A stretch of DNA of 64,000 bases, from contig NZ_VIUE01000003.1 in the NCBI RefSeq assembly GCF_007828215.1, positions 124,001-188,000 of the forward strand, read 5' to 3'. The notes beneath the pieces were generated by a model. It saw only the letters and a list, made by a program, of their open reading frames with translations. It was not told the DNA's origin and made no database searches. Shown here piece after piece: positions 47,734 through 56,302 of the stretch. Source of the stretch: Pseudomonas sp. SJZ074 (GTDB lineage: Bacteria; Pseudomonadota; Gammaproteobacteria; Pseudomonadales; Pseudomonadaceae). The position numbers were made by a program, and so were the translations under genes. Each line of letters opens with the position of its first letter. Position 1 is the first letter of the stretch.

Positions 47734-48765
47734 ATGGCCAAACGCCAACTCAATCGTCGTCAGAACTGGCGCATCGAAAAGATCCAGGGCGAACGCGCAG
47801 CCCGCGCCGCCAAACGCGAGTCCAGTGCGGTGCAAGCCCTGGAAGGCGGCGACCTCGGCCCCGAACAGACCGGCCTGGTGATCGCCCACTTCGGCGTGCA
47901 GGTCGAGGTCGAGGCCCGTGAAGGCGAGTTGGCCGGCCAGGTATTCCGTTGCCACCTGCGGGCGAACCTGCCGGCGCTGGTCACCGGCGACCAGGTGGTC
48001 TGGCGTGCCGGCAACCAGGGTATTGGCGTGATCGTGGCACAATTGCCGCGCCACACTGAACTGTGTCGCCCGGACAGCCGAGGCCAGCTCAAGCCGGTGG
48101 CGGCCAACGTCGACATGATCGTCATCGTCTTCGCCCCGCTGCCGGAGCCCCATGCCAACCTGATCGACCGCTATCTGGTGGCGGCCGAACACGCCGGCAT
48201 CCGTCCGTTGTTGCTGCTCAACAAGTTCGACCTGATCGACGAGCAGAATGCCCCGGCGTTGAACGCCTTGCTGGCGGTCTATCGGCAACTGGGTTACCCG
48301 GTGCTGGAAGTCTCGGCCCACCACGGCAATGGCATGGAACAATTGCAACGGCAGTTGGACGGGCGCATCAGCGTGTTCGTCGGCCAGTCCGGTGTCGGCA
48401 AGTCTTCGTTGGTCAACAGCTTGCTGCCGGAGGTCGAAACCCGGGTCGGGCCGCTGTCCGAACTGTCGGGCCAGGGCACCCACACCACCACTACCGCGCG
48501 GCTGTTCCACTTTCCCGGCGGCGGTGAGCTGATCGACTCGCCAGGCATCCGCGAGTTCGGCCTGGGCCATGTCAGCCGGGCCGATGTAGAGGCCGGGTTC
48601 ATCGAGTTCAACGACCTGATCGGCACCTGCCGCTTCCGTGACTGCAAGCACGACCGCGAACCCGGCTGCGCCCTGCTCAAGGCACTGGAAGACGGTCGCG
48701 TGCAGCAGCAACGGATGAACAGCTATCGCTCGATCATCGCCAGCTTGCCGGAAAGCAGCTACTGA
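47734..48765 (+). CDS. rsgA: Small ribosomal subunit biogenesis GTPase RsgA
   Basis: Circularly permuted GTPase, 343 aa, that acts late in 30S maturation. It has a basic N-terminus ([18 protein letters not shown]), an OB fold, then the G domain with G4 before G1 (LLNKFDLID, then [16 protein letters not shown]) and a C-terminal zinc motif ([17 protein letters not shown]). The start ATG at 47734 is the family start; the open frame begins earlier at 47680 without support. It is divergent from orn and followed by a REP-like hairpin. Confidence 0.97.
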   Translation: MAKRQLNRRQNWRIEKIQGERAARAAKRESSAVQALEGGDLGPEQTGLVIAHFGVQVEVEAREGELAGQVFRCHLRANLPALVTGDQVVWRAGNQGIGVIVAQLPRHTELCRPDSRGQLKPVAANVDMIVIVFAPLPEPHANLIDRYLVAAEHAGIRPLLLLNKFDLIDEQNAPALNALLAVYRQLGYPVLEVSAHHGNGMEQLQRQLDGRISVFVGQSGVGKSSLVNSLLPEVETRVGPLSELSGQGTHTTTTARLFHFPGGGELIDSPGIREFGLGHVSRADVEAGFIEFNDLIGTCRFRDCKHDREPGCALLKALEDGRVQQQRMNSYRSIIASLPESSY

Positions 48766-48791
48766 CCCAAAGGGATGTAAGCCAGACACAA

Positions 48792-48823
48792 TTGTGGCGA
48801 GGGGACTTGTCCCCTCGCCACAG
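48792..48823. repeat. GTGGCGAGGGG hairpin between rsgA and motB
   Basis: TGTGGCGAGGGGA (48793-48805) and TCCCCTCGCCACA (48810-48822) form a perfect 13-base stem around CTTG. It lies between two convergent genes and belongs to the family seen at 19.6 and 47.0 kb. Confidence 0.9.
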
Positions 48824-48838
48824 GTATCGGCGGCTGGA

Positions 48839-49879
48839 TTATTGTGCAGGCGTTCCCGGCGGTTTCGGCGCGGCATCGTCGAACAGATTCAGACGCTCGC
48901 GCAACTCATGGGCCGGCACCGGTTGCTGATCGGCCGGCAAGGCGTTCGGATCGGCCGCAGCCCCCGGCGTCGCCGCCGGTGCTTCGCCCGGGGCCCTCTC
49001 GCCCTGGGCCGGGTCGGGTGCCGGATCGTCGGTCTGCGAACCTTCGATGGCCTTCTGGGCCTTCTTGGTCAACACCACGATATCGATACGCCGGTTGACC
49101 GGATTGAACGGATCCTTGCGGTCGAACAACGCCGAAGAGGCATATCCGACCACCCGCGCCACCTGCTCATCCGGATAGCTGCCGGCCACCAGGGCACGAC
49201 GTGCCGCGTTGGCGCGGTTGGCGGAGAGTTCCCAGTTGCCGAAGTCGCCCTTGCCGACGTACGGCTTGGCGTCGGTGTGGCCGCTGATGCTGATCTTGTT
49301 CGGCACCGCCTTGATGGTGTCGGCCATGGCCAGCAGGATGTCCTCGAAATAAGGCTTCAGGCGTGCGCTGCCGGAATCGAACATCGGCCGGTTCTCGGCA
49401 TCCGTGATCTGGATGCGCAAGCCGTTCGGCGTGATCTCGAACAGGATCTGGTCCTTGAATTTCTGCAGTTGCGGGTTCTCGTCGACCTTGTTCTGCAACT
49501 CCTGCAACAACAATTCCAGACGTTCGCGCTCGACCTGCTCGGCCATACCCTCGACCTGCTCGGAATCCACCGTCACCTTGTCGGGCTGCGGCTGGGACTT
49601 GACCTCGGGGTTGAGCGTATTTTCCGGCGCGAGGGTCGGCGATCCGCCCAGGTCGATGATGTAGGGCGTGCCGCTTTCGGAGAAGCCGACCGGGTCCTTG
49701 AAGTAACCGGCGATGGCGATCTTCTGTTCCGGGGTCGCGGTGGACAGCAGCCATAGCACCAGGAAGAACGCCATCATCGCCGTCGCGAAGTCGGCGAAGG
49801 CGATTTTCCAGGCGCCCCCGTGGTGTCCAGCGGCTATGCGCTTGACACGCTTGATGATGATCGGCTGGTTGTTCTCCAT
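48839..49879 (-). CDS. motB: Flagellar motor stator protein MotB
   Basis: Stator subunit, 346 aa, anchoring MotA to peptidoglycan and carrying the proton-binding aspartate. One TM helix near residues 25-48 contains Asp30 in KIAFADFATAMMAFF, equivalent to Asp32 of E. coli. The OmpA-like peptidoglycan-binding domain spans about 150-270 (ISGHTDAKPYVGKGDFGNWELSANRANAARRALV). A Pro/Ala-rich tail follows. It begins three bases after motA and converges on rsgA. Confidence 0.96.
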   Translation of the reverse strand: MENNQPIIIKRVKRIAAGHHGGAWKIAFADFATAMMAFFLVLWLLSTATPEQKIAIAGYFKDPVGFSESGTPYIIDLGGSPTLAPENTLNPEVKSQPQPDKVTVDSEQVEGMAEQVERERLELLLQELQNKVDENPQLQKFKDQILFEITPNGLRIQITDAENRPMFDSGSARLKPYFEDILLAMADTIKAVPNKISISGHTDAKPYVGKGDFGNWELSANRANAARRALVAGSYPDEQVARVVGYASSALFDRKDPFNPVNRRIDIVVLTKKAQKAIEGSQTDDPAPDPAQGERAPGEAPAATPGAAADPNALPADQQPVPAHELRERLNLFDDAAPKPPGTPAQ

Positions 49880-49882
49880 GGC

Positions 49883-50734
49883 TTAGCGACCGCGAACCGC
49901 TTGTTCCAGCTCGGCAAAGCTTGGACGGTGCGCCGGGTACAGGACCTTGCGGCCGAATTCCACGGCCAGCGAAGGAGGCATGCCCGAGGCCGAGGCCACC
50001 AGGGAGGCCTTGATGGCCTCGTAGGTGTTGAGTTCTTCCTTGGCATCATGGGCCAGGGAATGGGCCAGGGGACCGAAGAAACCATAAGCGGCCAGGATAC
50101 CGAAGAAGGTACCGACCAGCGCCGCACCCACGTGCAGGCCGATGGACTTCTGGTCGCCATCGCCCAGGGAAGCCATGGTCACCACGATACCCAGTACCGC
50201 CGCGACGATACCGAAGCCGGGCATGGCGTCAGCGATGCCGGTCACGGCGTGGGACGGATGCTCAAGGTCTTCCTTGAGGCTGTACAGCTCCATGTCGAAC
50301 AGGCCTTCGAGCTCATGGGGGGCCATGTTGCCGGACGACATGATGCGCAGGTAATCACAGATGAACGCCGTCATGCGGGCGTCCTTGAGCACTGCCGGGT
50401 ACTTGGCAAAGATCGGGCTGGCGGCGGCGTCTTCGATATCGCCCTCGATCGCCATCATGCCTTCGCGGCGGCTTTTGTTGAGGATCTCGTAGATCAGCCC
50501 CAGCACCTCGAGATAGAAGGTGTGGCTGAAGCGCGAACTGAACATGCCCAAGGATTTCTTGAGCACGTGCATCGTCATGTAGCCGGGGTTGGCCTGCAGG
50601 AATGCGCCAAGGGCCGCACCACCGATGATCATGACCTCGAAGGGTTGGATCAGGGCGGCAATCTTGCCATGGGAGAGCACGTATCCGCCGAGCACGCTCG
50701 CGAACACGACTATGATGCCGATAATTTTAGCCAT
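49883..50734 (-). CDS. motA: Flagellar motor stator protein MotA
   Basis: Proton-channel stator subunit, 283 aa, with four TM helices (MAKIIGIIVVFASVLGGYVLSHGK, VMIIGGAALGAFL, and the pair around PGFGIVAAVLGIVVTM and VGAALVGTFFGILAAYGFFGPLA). The cytoplasmic loop carries the charged torque-generating residues. The ATG at 50734 gives the family N-terminus; an upstream frame to 50812 is not used because it lies across the promoter. A sigma-28 type promoter lies about 70-95 bases upstream. The start has only a weak ribosome-binding site. Confidence 0.96.
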   Translation of the reverse strand: MAKIIGIIVVFASVLGGYVLSHGKIAALIQPFEVMIIGGAALGAFLQANPGYMTMHVLKKSLGMFSSRFSHTFYLEVLGLIYEILNKSRREGMMAIEGDIEDAAASPIFAKYPAVLKDARMTAFICDYLRIMSSGNMAPHELEGLFDMELYSLKEDLEHPSHAVTGIADAMPGFGIVAAVLGIVVTMASLGDGDQKSIGLHVGAALVGTFFGILAAYGFFGPLAHSLAHDAKEELNTYEAIKASLVASASGMPPSLAVEFGRKVLYPAHRPSFAELEQAVRGR

Positions 50735-50802
50735 AGATTGAAAGTACTTATTTAAGTCGGGTTCAAGGTCATATTCGGAAGCTGGAAAATCTCTTCTTCT
50801 AC

Positions 50803-50829
50803 TTATCGGCAAAACTGCGCCAGACTATA
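50803..50829 (-). promoter_or_regulatory. Sigma-28 (FliA) promoter of motAB
   Basis: On the minus strand TATAGTCT, an 11-base spacer, then GCCGATAA. The -10 element is an exact match to the FliA consensus and the -35 matches TAAAGTTT at six of eight positions. This places motAB in the late flagellar class. Confidence 0.78.
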
Positions 50830-50888
50830 GCCAGTTCTGGCGAAAAGCCAGTTTGCCACGTTGCAGCATGCGATGATCACGTCCAGCC

Positions 50889-52427
50889 ATGGCTAACGAA
50901 ACGAAGGTTCCAACCCCACGACCGACCACCCTCGAAGGCTGGGTAAAACTGCTCGAGGGCGTGCATTTGCCGGTGCCCCAGGCCAGTCATGACCAGGTCT
51001 GCAAGGCCGTCGCCGATAGCCGCCGCTCGCTACGTGACATCGCCGAGCTCATGCAGGACAGTCCTGCCCTGGCCCTGAGCGTCATCCGCGAAGCCAACCA
51101 TCATACCCACGGCAGCCTCACTGAGCCGGCGGAAAACCTCGAAGTCGCCATCAACCGCCTCGGCCTCAAACGTACCGAGGAGTTGCTCGCCCGCCTGCCC
51201 TCGCTGCCGGAGCAGGAGATCCCCGTCACCCTGCGCCAGTTGCAATTGATCAGCCAGCACGCCACGCAACAGGCCAATGGCTTCTTTGCCAGCCGCCTGG
51301 CGCGGCTGTGGCAAGACATCCACTGGGGTAGTCTGCTGTTCCTGTCACCGCTCTGGCCCCTGGCCCTGACGCACCCGCGGTTGCTGGGGGAATGGGAGAT
51401 GCGGATGATGCATAGAGGCCAGTCGGCCAGCAAGGTGGAACGCGAACTGTTCGGTGTCGGCCTGCTGGAGATCTGTCTCGCGGTGGTGGAAGCCTGGCGC
51501 TTGCCGATCTGGGTGGCCCAAGGCTATCGCCTGCTGCTCAACGAACGTCGTGAACTGGTGAAGGTGTTACGCATCGCCCGGGACAGCGAACACCCGTTGC
51601 GCCAGCAGAATCGCCTGGACGATGATCCGACCCTGCGACGTTGGCTCAACCAGCCGGCCAATACCGTGCTGCTGGCGAACGGCCTGGCACTTTCAGCGCA
51701 TCAGGCCTGGGACTGTCCCCACAACCTCCGCTGGCAATACCTCACCAGCCTGTACCTGCAGATGCCCATGGATGAGCTTCAGCAACAGATGCACCAGCAG
51801 GCCGCCAACAGTGCCCGCCACCACGCCATGCCGGACCTCTGGCACCCGGCCGAGGCACTGCTCTGGCCGCCCGGCAGCCGTCGCGTCCAGGTCGCAGGGC
51901 CTTCCGTCGTCCAACCCAGCGCCGAAGACCTGGCCCTGTGGCGCAAGCGATGCGCGGCGTTGCTGGTGGAACCGAGCCCGTTCAGCAACGCCATGCACCT
52001 GACCACCTCGGCCCGGGATGCGCTGGTGGCGTGCGGCATGCGCAGGGTGTTGATCCTGATGGCCGACCGCAGCCAGACCAGCGTGCGCGTGCACCAGACT
52101 GCCGGCCTGCCCCCCGAGGCGGCGGCCATGAGTTTCTCCATCGACCAGAGCAAGGTATTGCAACGGTTGCTGGCACAGCAGGCCCAGGTCCGCCTGAACC
52201 CGGAGAACAATGCGCAGTTCTCGGCCCTGCTGCCACCGGGCCTGCGCGCCCTGTTCAAGGGCGAGCACATGCTGTTGCGCTCTTTGACCTGCAATGGCCG
52301 GGTGATCATGCTGGTGGCCGTGGACCAGGGCGGCGGCCCCTTCACGGATGTAACGGTGCAAGCCTTCGGCAGGACCGTGCAGTGCATCGAGCGAGCCCTG
52401 CACACCTTTACCAACCGCGGTCGCTGA
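50889..52427 (+). CDS. HDOD domain protein
   Basis: A 512-aa cytoplasmic protein. The N-terminal half has the HDOD fold (LEGVHLPVPQASHDQVCKAV, then LALSVIREANHHTHG and LEVAINRLGLKRTEELLARLP); the C-terminal third (from about residue 340) resembles a GAF-like sensor. HDOD proteins often link signalling, including c-di-GMP and motility, to output without catalysis; the HD metal residues are largely absent. It is divergent from motA, 155 bases apart, a conserved Pseudomonas arrangement. Its partner is unknown. Confidence 0.88.
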   Translation: MANETKVPTPRPTTLEGWVKLLEGVHLPVPQASHDQVCKAVADSRRSLRDIAELMQDSPALALSVIREANHHTHGSLTEPAENLEVAINRLGLKRTEELLARLPSLPEQEIPVTLRQLQLISQHATQQANGFFASRLARLWQDIHWGSLLFLSPLWPLALTHPRLLGEWEMRMMHRGQSASKVERELFGVGLLEICLAVVEAWRLPIWVAQGYRLLLNERRELVKVLRIARDSEHPLRQQNRLDDDPTLRRWLNQPANTVLLANGLALSAHQAWDCPHNLRWQYLTSLYLQMPMDELQQQMHQQAANSARHHAMPDLWHPAEALLWPPGSRRVQVAGPSVVQPSAEDLALWRKRCAALLVEPSPFSNAMHLTTSARDALVACGMRRVLILMADRSQTSVRVHQTAGLPPEAAAMSFSIDQSKVLQRLLAQQAQVRLNPENNAQFSALLPPGLRALFKGEHMLLRSLTCNGRVIMLVAVDQGGGPFTDVTVQAFGRTVQCIERALHTFTNRGR

Positions 52428-52469
52428 ACTTGCTACAATCGCTTCCTTTTGTGCCCCTGGAGACCTGAC

Positions 52470-53285
52470 ATGCCTGACTTCTCTGGCTTGCCGCTGGTGA
52501 TCGAGCCAAGCGATCTGCTCCCGCGTCTCGAAGCCCGCGAACTGATTCTGGTGGACCTGACCAGCGCCGCGCGCTACAGCACCGGTCACATTCCCGGCGC
52601 ACGCTTCGTCGATCCCAAGCGCACCCAATTGGGCCAGCCGCCAGCTCCGGGGCTGTTGCCGGCCAAAGCCGATCTCGAGACACTGTTCGGCGAGCTCGGG
52701 CACAACCCGGATGCGGTCTACGTGGTCTATGACGACGAAGGTGGCGGCTGGGCCGGACGCTTTATCTGGCTGCTGGACGTGATCGGCCATTCGAAGTACC
52801 ACTACCTCGACGGCGGCCTCCTGGCGTGGCTGGACGAAAGCCTGCCGGTCAGCACCGATGTACCGGCCTCCGTCGGCGCCCCGGTGCAACTGACGCTGCG
52901 CGACGAACCCACCGCCACCCGCGAATACCTGCAAAGCCGTCTCGGCGCCGCCGACCTGGCGATCTGGGACGCGCGCGGCCCGCTGGAATATTCGGGCGAG
53001 AAAGTCGTGGCGGCCAGGGGTGGTCACATTCCCGGCGCGATCAATTTCGAATGGACCGCGGGCATGGACAAGGCGCGCAGCCTGCGCATCCGCCAGGACA
53101 TGCCGCAGATCCTCGAACAACTGGGCATCACGCCGGACAAAGAGGTCATCACCCACTGTCAGACTCACCACCGTTCCGGCTTCACCTATCTGGTGGCCAA
53201 GGCGCTCGGTTACCCACGGGTCAAGGGCTACGCCGGTTCCTGGGGCGAATGGGGCAACCACCCCGACACCCCGATCGAGCTTTGA
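52470..53285 (+). CDS. rhdA: Thiosulfate sulfurtransferase (rhodanese RhdA)
   Basis: Tandem-domain rhodanese, 271 aa. The N-terminal inactive domain (LVDLTSAARYSTGHIPGARF) is followed by the catalytic domain with the active-site loop THCQTHHRSG, the same CQTHHR loop as Azotobacter vinelandii RhdA. The cysteine takes sulfane sulfur from thiosulfate and passes it to cyanide or other acceptors. The ATG at 52470 (MPDFSGLPLV) has GGAGA upstream. It ends 19 bases before psd and is probably co-transcribed with it. Confidence 0.95.
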   Translation: MPDFSGLPLVIEPSDLLPRLEARELILVDLTSAARYSTGHIPGARFVDPKRTQLGQPPAPGLLPAKADLETLFGELGHNPDAVYVVYDDEGGGWAGRFIWLLDVIGHSKYHYLDGGLLAWLDESLPVSTDVPASVGAPVQLTLRDEPTATREYLQSRLGAADLAIWDARGPLEYSGEKVVAARGGHIPGAINFEWTAGMDKARSLRIRQDMPQILEQLGITPDKEVITHCQTHHRSGFTYLVAKALGYPRVKGYAGSWGEWGNHPDTPIEL

Positions 53286-53304
53286 AGGTTCCTAAGGACA
53301 TTTA

Positions 53305-54165
53305 ATGAAAAACCGTTTGTTCATCATCACTCAGTACCTGCTGCCCCACCACTTGCTGTCACGCCTGGCCGGCTGCATTGCCGAATGCCGCGTGCGCTGG
53401 TTCAAGAACGCGTTCACCCAGTGGTTCGCCAAGCGTTATCAAGTGGACATGTCCCAGGCTCTGGTGGAAGACCTGACCGCCTATGAGCACTTCAACGCGT
53501 TCTTTACCCGCGCCTTGAAAGAAGGCGCGCGGCCGCTGGATGAAACGCCGGGCGCGGTCCTCAGCCCTGCCGACGGCGCCGTCAGCCAGCTCGGCCCGAT
53601 CGAGCATGGCCGGGTCTTCCAGGCCAAGGGCCACAGCTTCAGCGTGCTGGAACTGCTGGGTGGCGACTCGGCCAACGCCGCGCCATTCATGGGTGGCGAT
53701 TTCGCCACCATCTACCTGTCGCCCAAGGATTATCACCGCGTGCACATGCCGCTGGCCGGCACCTTGCGGGAAATGGTCTACATTCCGGGCCGCATCTTCT
53801 CGGTCAACCAGACCACCGCCGAAAACGTTCCGGAGCTGTTCGCCCGCAACGAACGGGTGGCGTGCATTTTCGACACCGAGCGCGGGCCGATGGCCGTGGT
53901 GCTGGTGGGCGCGATGATCGTGGCCTCCATCGAAACCGTCTGGGCCGGGCTGGTCACGCCACCCAAGCGCGAACTGAAGACCTTCCGCTACGACGAAGCC
54001 GCCCGCGCGCCGATCCACCTGGAAAAAGGCGCCGAGCTGGGCCGCTTCAAACTGGGCTCGACCGCCATCGTGCTGTTCGGACCAGGCCAGGTGAAATGGG
54101 CCGAGGATCTGGTGGCCGGCTCGCCGGTGCGGATGGGCCAGGGGCTGGCGCTTCCCAAAGCCTAA
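53305..54165 (+). CDS. psd: Phosphatidylserine decarboxylase proenzyme
   Basis: Membrane-associated pyruvoyl enzyme, 286 aa, making phosphatidylethanolamine. The self-cleavage and pyruvoyl site LGST is near residue 250 ([17 protein letters not shown]), with the conserved [12 protein letters not shown] and [20 protein letters not shown] motifs. The start has AAGGACATTTA upstream. It is downstream of rhdA, as in other pseudomonads. Confidence 0.97.
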   Translation: MKNRLFIITQYLLPHHLLSRLAGCIAECRVRWFKNAFTQWFAKRYQVDMSQALVEDLTAYEHFNAFFTRALKEGARPLDETPGAVLSPADGAVSQLGPIEHGRVFQAKGHSFSVLELLGGDSANAAPFMGGDFATIYLSPKDYHRVHMPLAGTLREMVYIPGRIFSVNQTTAENVPELFARNERVACIFDTERGPMAVVLVGAMIVASIETVWAGLVTPPKRELKTFRYDEAARAPIHLEKGAELGRFKLGSTAIVLFGPGQVKWAEDLVAGSPVRMGQGLALPKA

Positions 54166-54181
54166 GGCCACTACCCCTCCC

Positions 54182-54210
54182 TGTGGGGGTGAGCCCTGCT
54201 CGCTCCCACG
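54182..54210. repeat. Short REP-like inverted element after psd
   Basis: TGTGGGGGTGAGC and GCTCGCTCCCACG are imperfect inverted arms around CCT. The element is related to the GTGGGAGCGAGCCCTGCTCGC unit at 59.28 kb and lies 16 bases after the psd stop. Confidence 0.6.
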
Positions 54211-54301
54211 GTTGCCTTCGGAACAGATCGGACGCTGCTTTGGGCAACACCTGCTAGAGTTGAAGGCATCCCCTTCATTTCCAGCCGGAGCCGTCCACGG
54301 C

Positions 54302-56062
54302 ATGAATGAGACCAGCCCTCTCCAGCTATTGCGTGTCTCGACCCCGACACAGTCACGCCTGACGTTCTGCGATGCCACGCCGCGCGACCTCAAGCGCTGG
54401 ATCGCCAACCTGCCCAAGGCCAACATCGGCGAAACGGCTCGCCTGCTGTACCAGGCCATCGGCGAACTCAATCTGCTGCTCACACCCAGCGAGAACCGCC
54501 TGCAGCTGCTCGAATTGCTGCGGCCCGAGGTGTACTACGTCTGCAAGCACCTGGAGCGGCATTTCCTGCAGCAGGCCATCGTGCTCGATGACCGCTCGCG
54601 CAAGATCGTCAACCTGTGCCAGGCCCTGCAAAATCACCTGGCGATGGGCTACAAACAGATTGTGGCGCGCATCGTACCGAAGTTCACCAAGGACCGGGCC
54701 CGCCTGCTGAGTACCGCGCTGCAAAGGGCGATGCATGCCCTCAACGGTCCCCTGCTGCGCGCCACCGAGTTGTACAGCCCGGTGCCTGAAGGGCTATGGC
54801 TCGATCTGCACCAGCTGTACCGGATCGCTTGCCAGTACCGGTTGCAACATCAAAGTGTCAACGATGACCTGGTCAGCCAGGTCCAGCAGCTGAGTGCCGA
54901 GCAAACCTACGTCGTAGCCCTGCTGCTGGGCGCATCACGCAGCAATCAGCTGCGCCAGGGGCAGATTGCACGACTGGCCGAAGTGCTGGAAGCCTGGAGC
55001 CAACGGATCAAGCTGGACCCGACCGGCACGGCCACCAGCCTGTTCGCCGTCGCGCCGGAGCTGGATATCGGGCCGCGCTACCGCTCCAAGTTCAGGACCG
55101 AGCAACAGCCGGGCCTCCTGGGCGTCGACCTTGAGCCGCTGGTGCGCGCTATTGCCATCCACCTGGAGCGACCTGCCGAACATACCCTGCCGGTACCTGG
55201 CGGCATGAACACCGATACCTTGCAGCACCTGCAGGCCGCCTGGGGTGAAGCCGTCGAACGCAGCTTCCAGCGCACCGAAGGCAATGGCACGCTGACCCTA
55301 TGCGTAGGCATGAGCGCCTTGCACTATTACCTTGGCGGTGAACGCTCCTTCAGCGAAATCCTGAAGACCCCCGCTACCCGCAAGGCCCGCTTCGAAGCCT
55401 CGCCCAGCAAGACCAACGATACCTGGAAGCAAGCCTTCGACGCCGCCCCCACGGGGGACAGCGACATGCTGCCCTACGAAGAGATCGAGTACCCGGTCAA
55501 CCCGGCCGATGAAGAGGGTAGCGGGTCGGACAACCAACACCACTTCCCCACCTACCAATTGCCGATCGTCAACCACAGCCCCGGGGGTTACTGCCTCGGC
55601 TGGCCGAAAGAAGTACCGGAACAACTGCAGGCCGGGGAAATGATCGGCATTCGGGACACCGATGATCAAGCCTGGAGCGTCGCGGTGGTGCGCTGGATCC
55701 GCCAGGTTCGCGGTGGCACCATGCAGATGGGCATCGAGCTGGTCGCGCCCTATGCCCAGCCTTGCGGCGTGCAATTGCTCCGGGAGAAGAATGAACCCAG
55801 TCATTATCTGCGGGGGTTGTTATTGCCCGAGATCAGCGCCATCGAACTCCCCGCGACCATGATCGCCCCGCGTCTGCCGTTCCAGGAGGGACAACAGGTC
55901 CTGATCAACACCAACGGCCAGGAACTCCGGGCCGGCCTGGACCGACGAGTGACCAGCACCCACAGCTTCAACCAGTTTGCCTATCACCAGGAGGATGCCG
56001 GCCCCGCCGAGGGTGGCGATGACCGGGATGGGGATTTCGATTCGTTGTGGAAGTCGCTTTAA
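54302..56062 (+). CDS. fimW: PilZ-like c-di-GMP receptor candidate, FimW-like
   Basis: A 586-aa cytoplasmic protein. The first 400 residues are mostly helical with no recognisable enzyme motif. A C-terminal PilZ-like beta-barrel contains IVNHSPGGYCLGW, which fits the (D/N)xSxxG half of the c-di-GMP motif; a clear RxxxR partner is not seen. Position between psd and serB matches the gene of the surface-attachment c-di-GMP receptor FimW (PA4958) of P. aeruginosa, and the name is given on that ground. I chose the ATG at 54302 (MNETSPLQLLRV). In P. aeruginosa fimX follows; here it does not. Confidence 0.7.
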   Translation: MNETSPLQLLRVSTPTQSRLTFCDATPRDLKRWIANLPKANIGETARLLYQAIGELNLLLTPSENRLQLLELLRPEVYYVCKHLERHFLQQAIVLDDRSRKIVNLCQALQNHLAMGYKQIVARIVPKFTKDRARLLSTALQRAMHALNGPLLRATELYSPVPEGLWLDLHQLYRIACQYRLQHQSVNDDLVSQVQQLSAEQTYVVALLLGASRSNQLRQGQIARLAEVLEAWSQRIKLDPTGTATSLFAVAPELDIGPRYRSKFRTEQQPGLLGVDLEPLVRAIAIHLERPAEHTLPVPGGMNTDTLQHLQAAWGEAVERSFQRTEGNGTLTLCVGMSALHYYLGGERSFSEILKTPATRKARFEASPSKTNDTWKQAFDAAPTGDSDMLPYEEIEYPVNPADEEGSGSDNQHHFPTYQLPIVNHSPGGYCLGWPKEVPEQLQAGEMIGIRDTDDQAWSVAVVRWIRQVRGGTMQMGIELVAPYAQPCGVQLLREKNEPSHYLRGLLLPEISAIELPATMIAPRLPFQEGQQVLINTNGQELRAGLDRRVTSTHSFNQFAYHQEDAGPAEGGDDRDGDFDSLWKSL

Positions 56063-56077
56063 CGGGCAACAGATACC

Positions 56078-56242
56078 TTGTGGCGAGGGGATTTATCGAA
56101 ACGTCGCACCGCCCCGCTGGGCTGCAAAGCAGCCCTGAATCCTGACACTTCGCTGTGTCAGGTTGGTGAGGGGTGGGCTGTATTGGGGCTGCTGCGCAGC
56201 CCAGCGGGGCGGTGCGACGTTTTGCTGAATCCCCTCGCCACA
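56078..56242. repeat. Nested long inverted repeat between fimW and serB
   Basis: Three concentric layers are visible. The outer arms are TTGTGGCGAGGGGATT (56078-56093) and AATCCCCTCGCCACA (56228-56242). The middle arms are perfect 27-base reverse complements at 56099-56125 and 56196-56222. The centre has an 8-base hairpin, CCTGACAC/GTGTCAGG (56141-56162). It separates two convergent genes and probably blocks read-through both ways. Confidence 0.93.
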
Positions 56243-56302
56243 GATAAATACCTCAGCACAAGGATAAATTCCTCAGCCACAAGCAATAGGGGTAGCTGCG
56301 TG

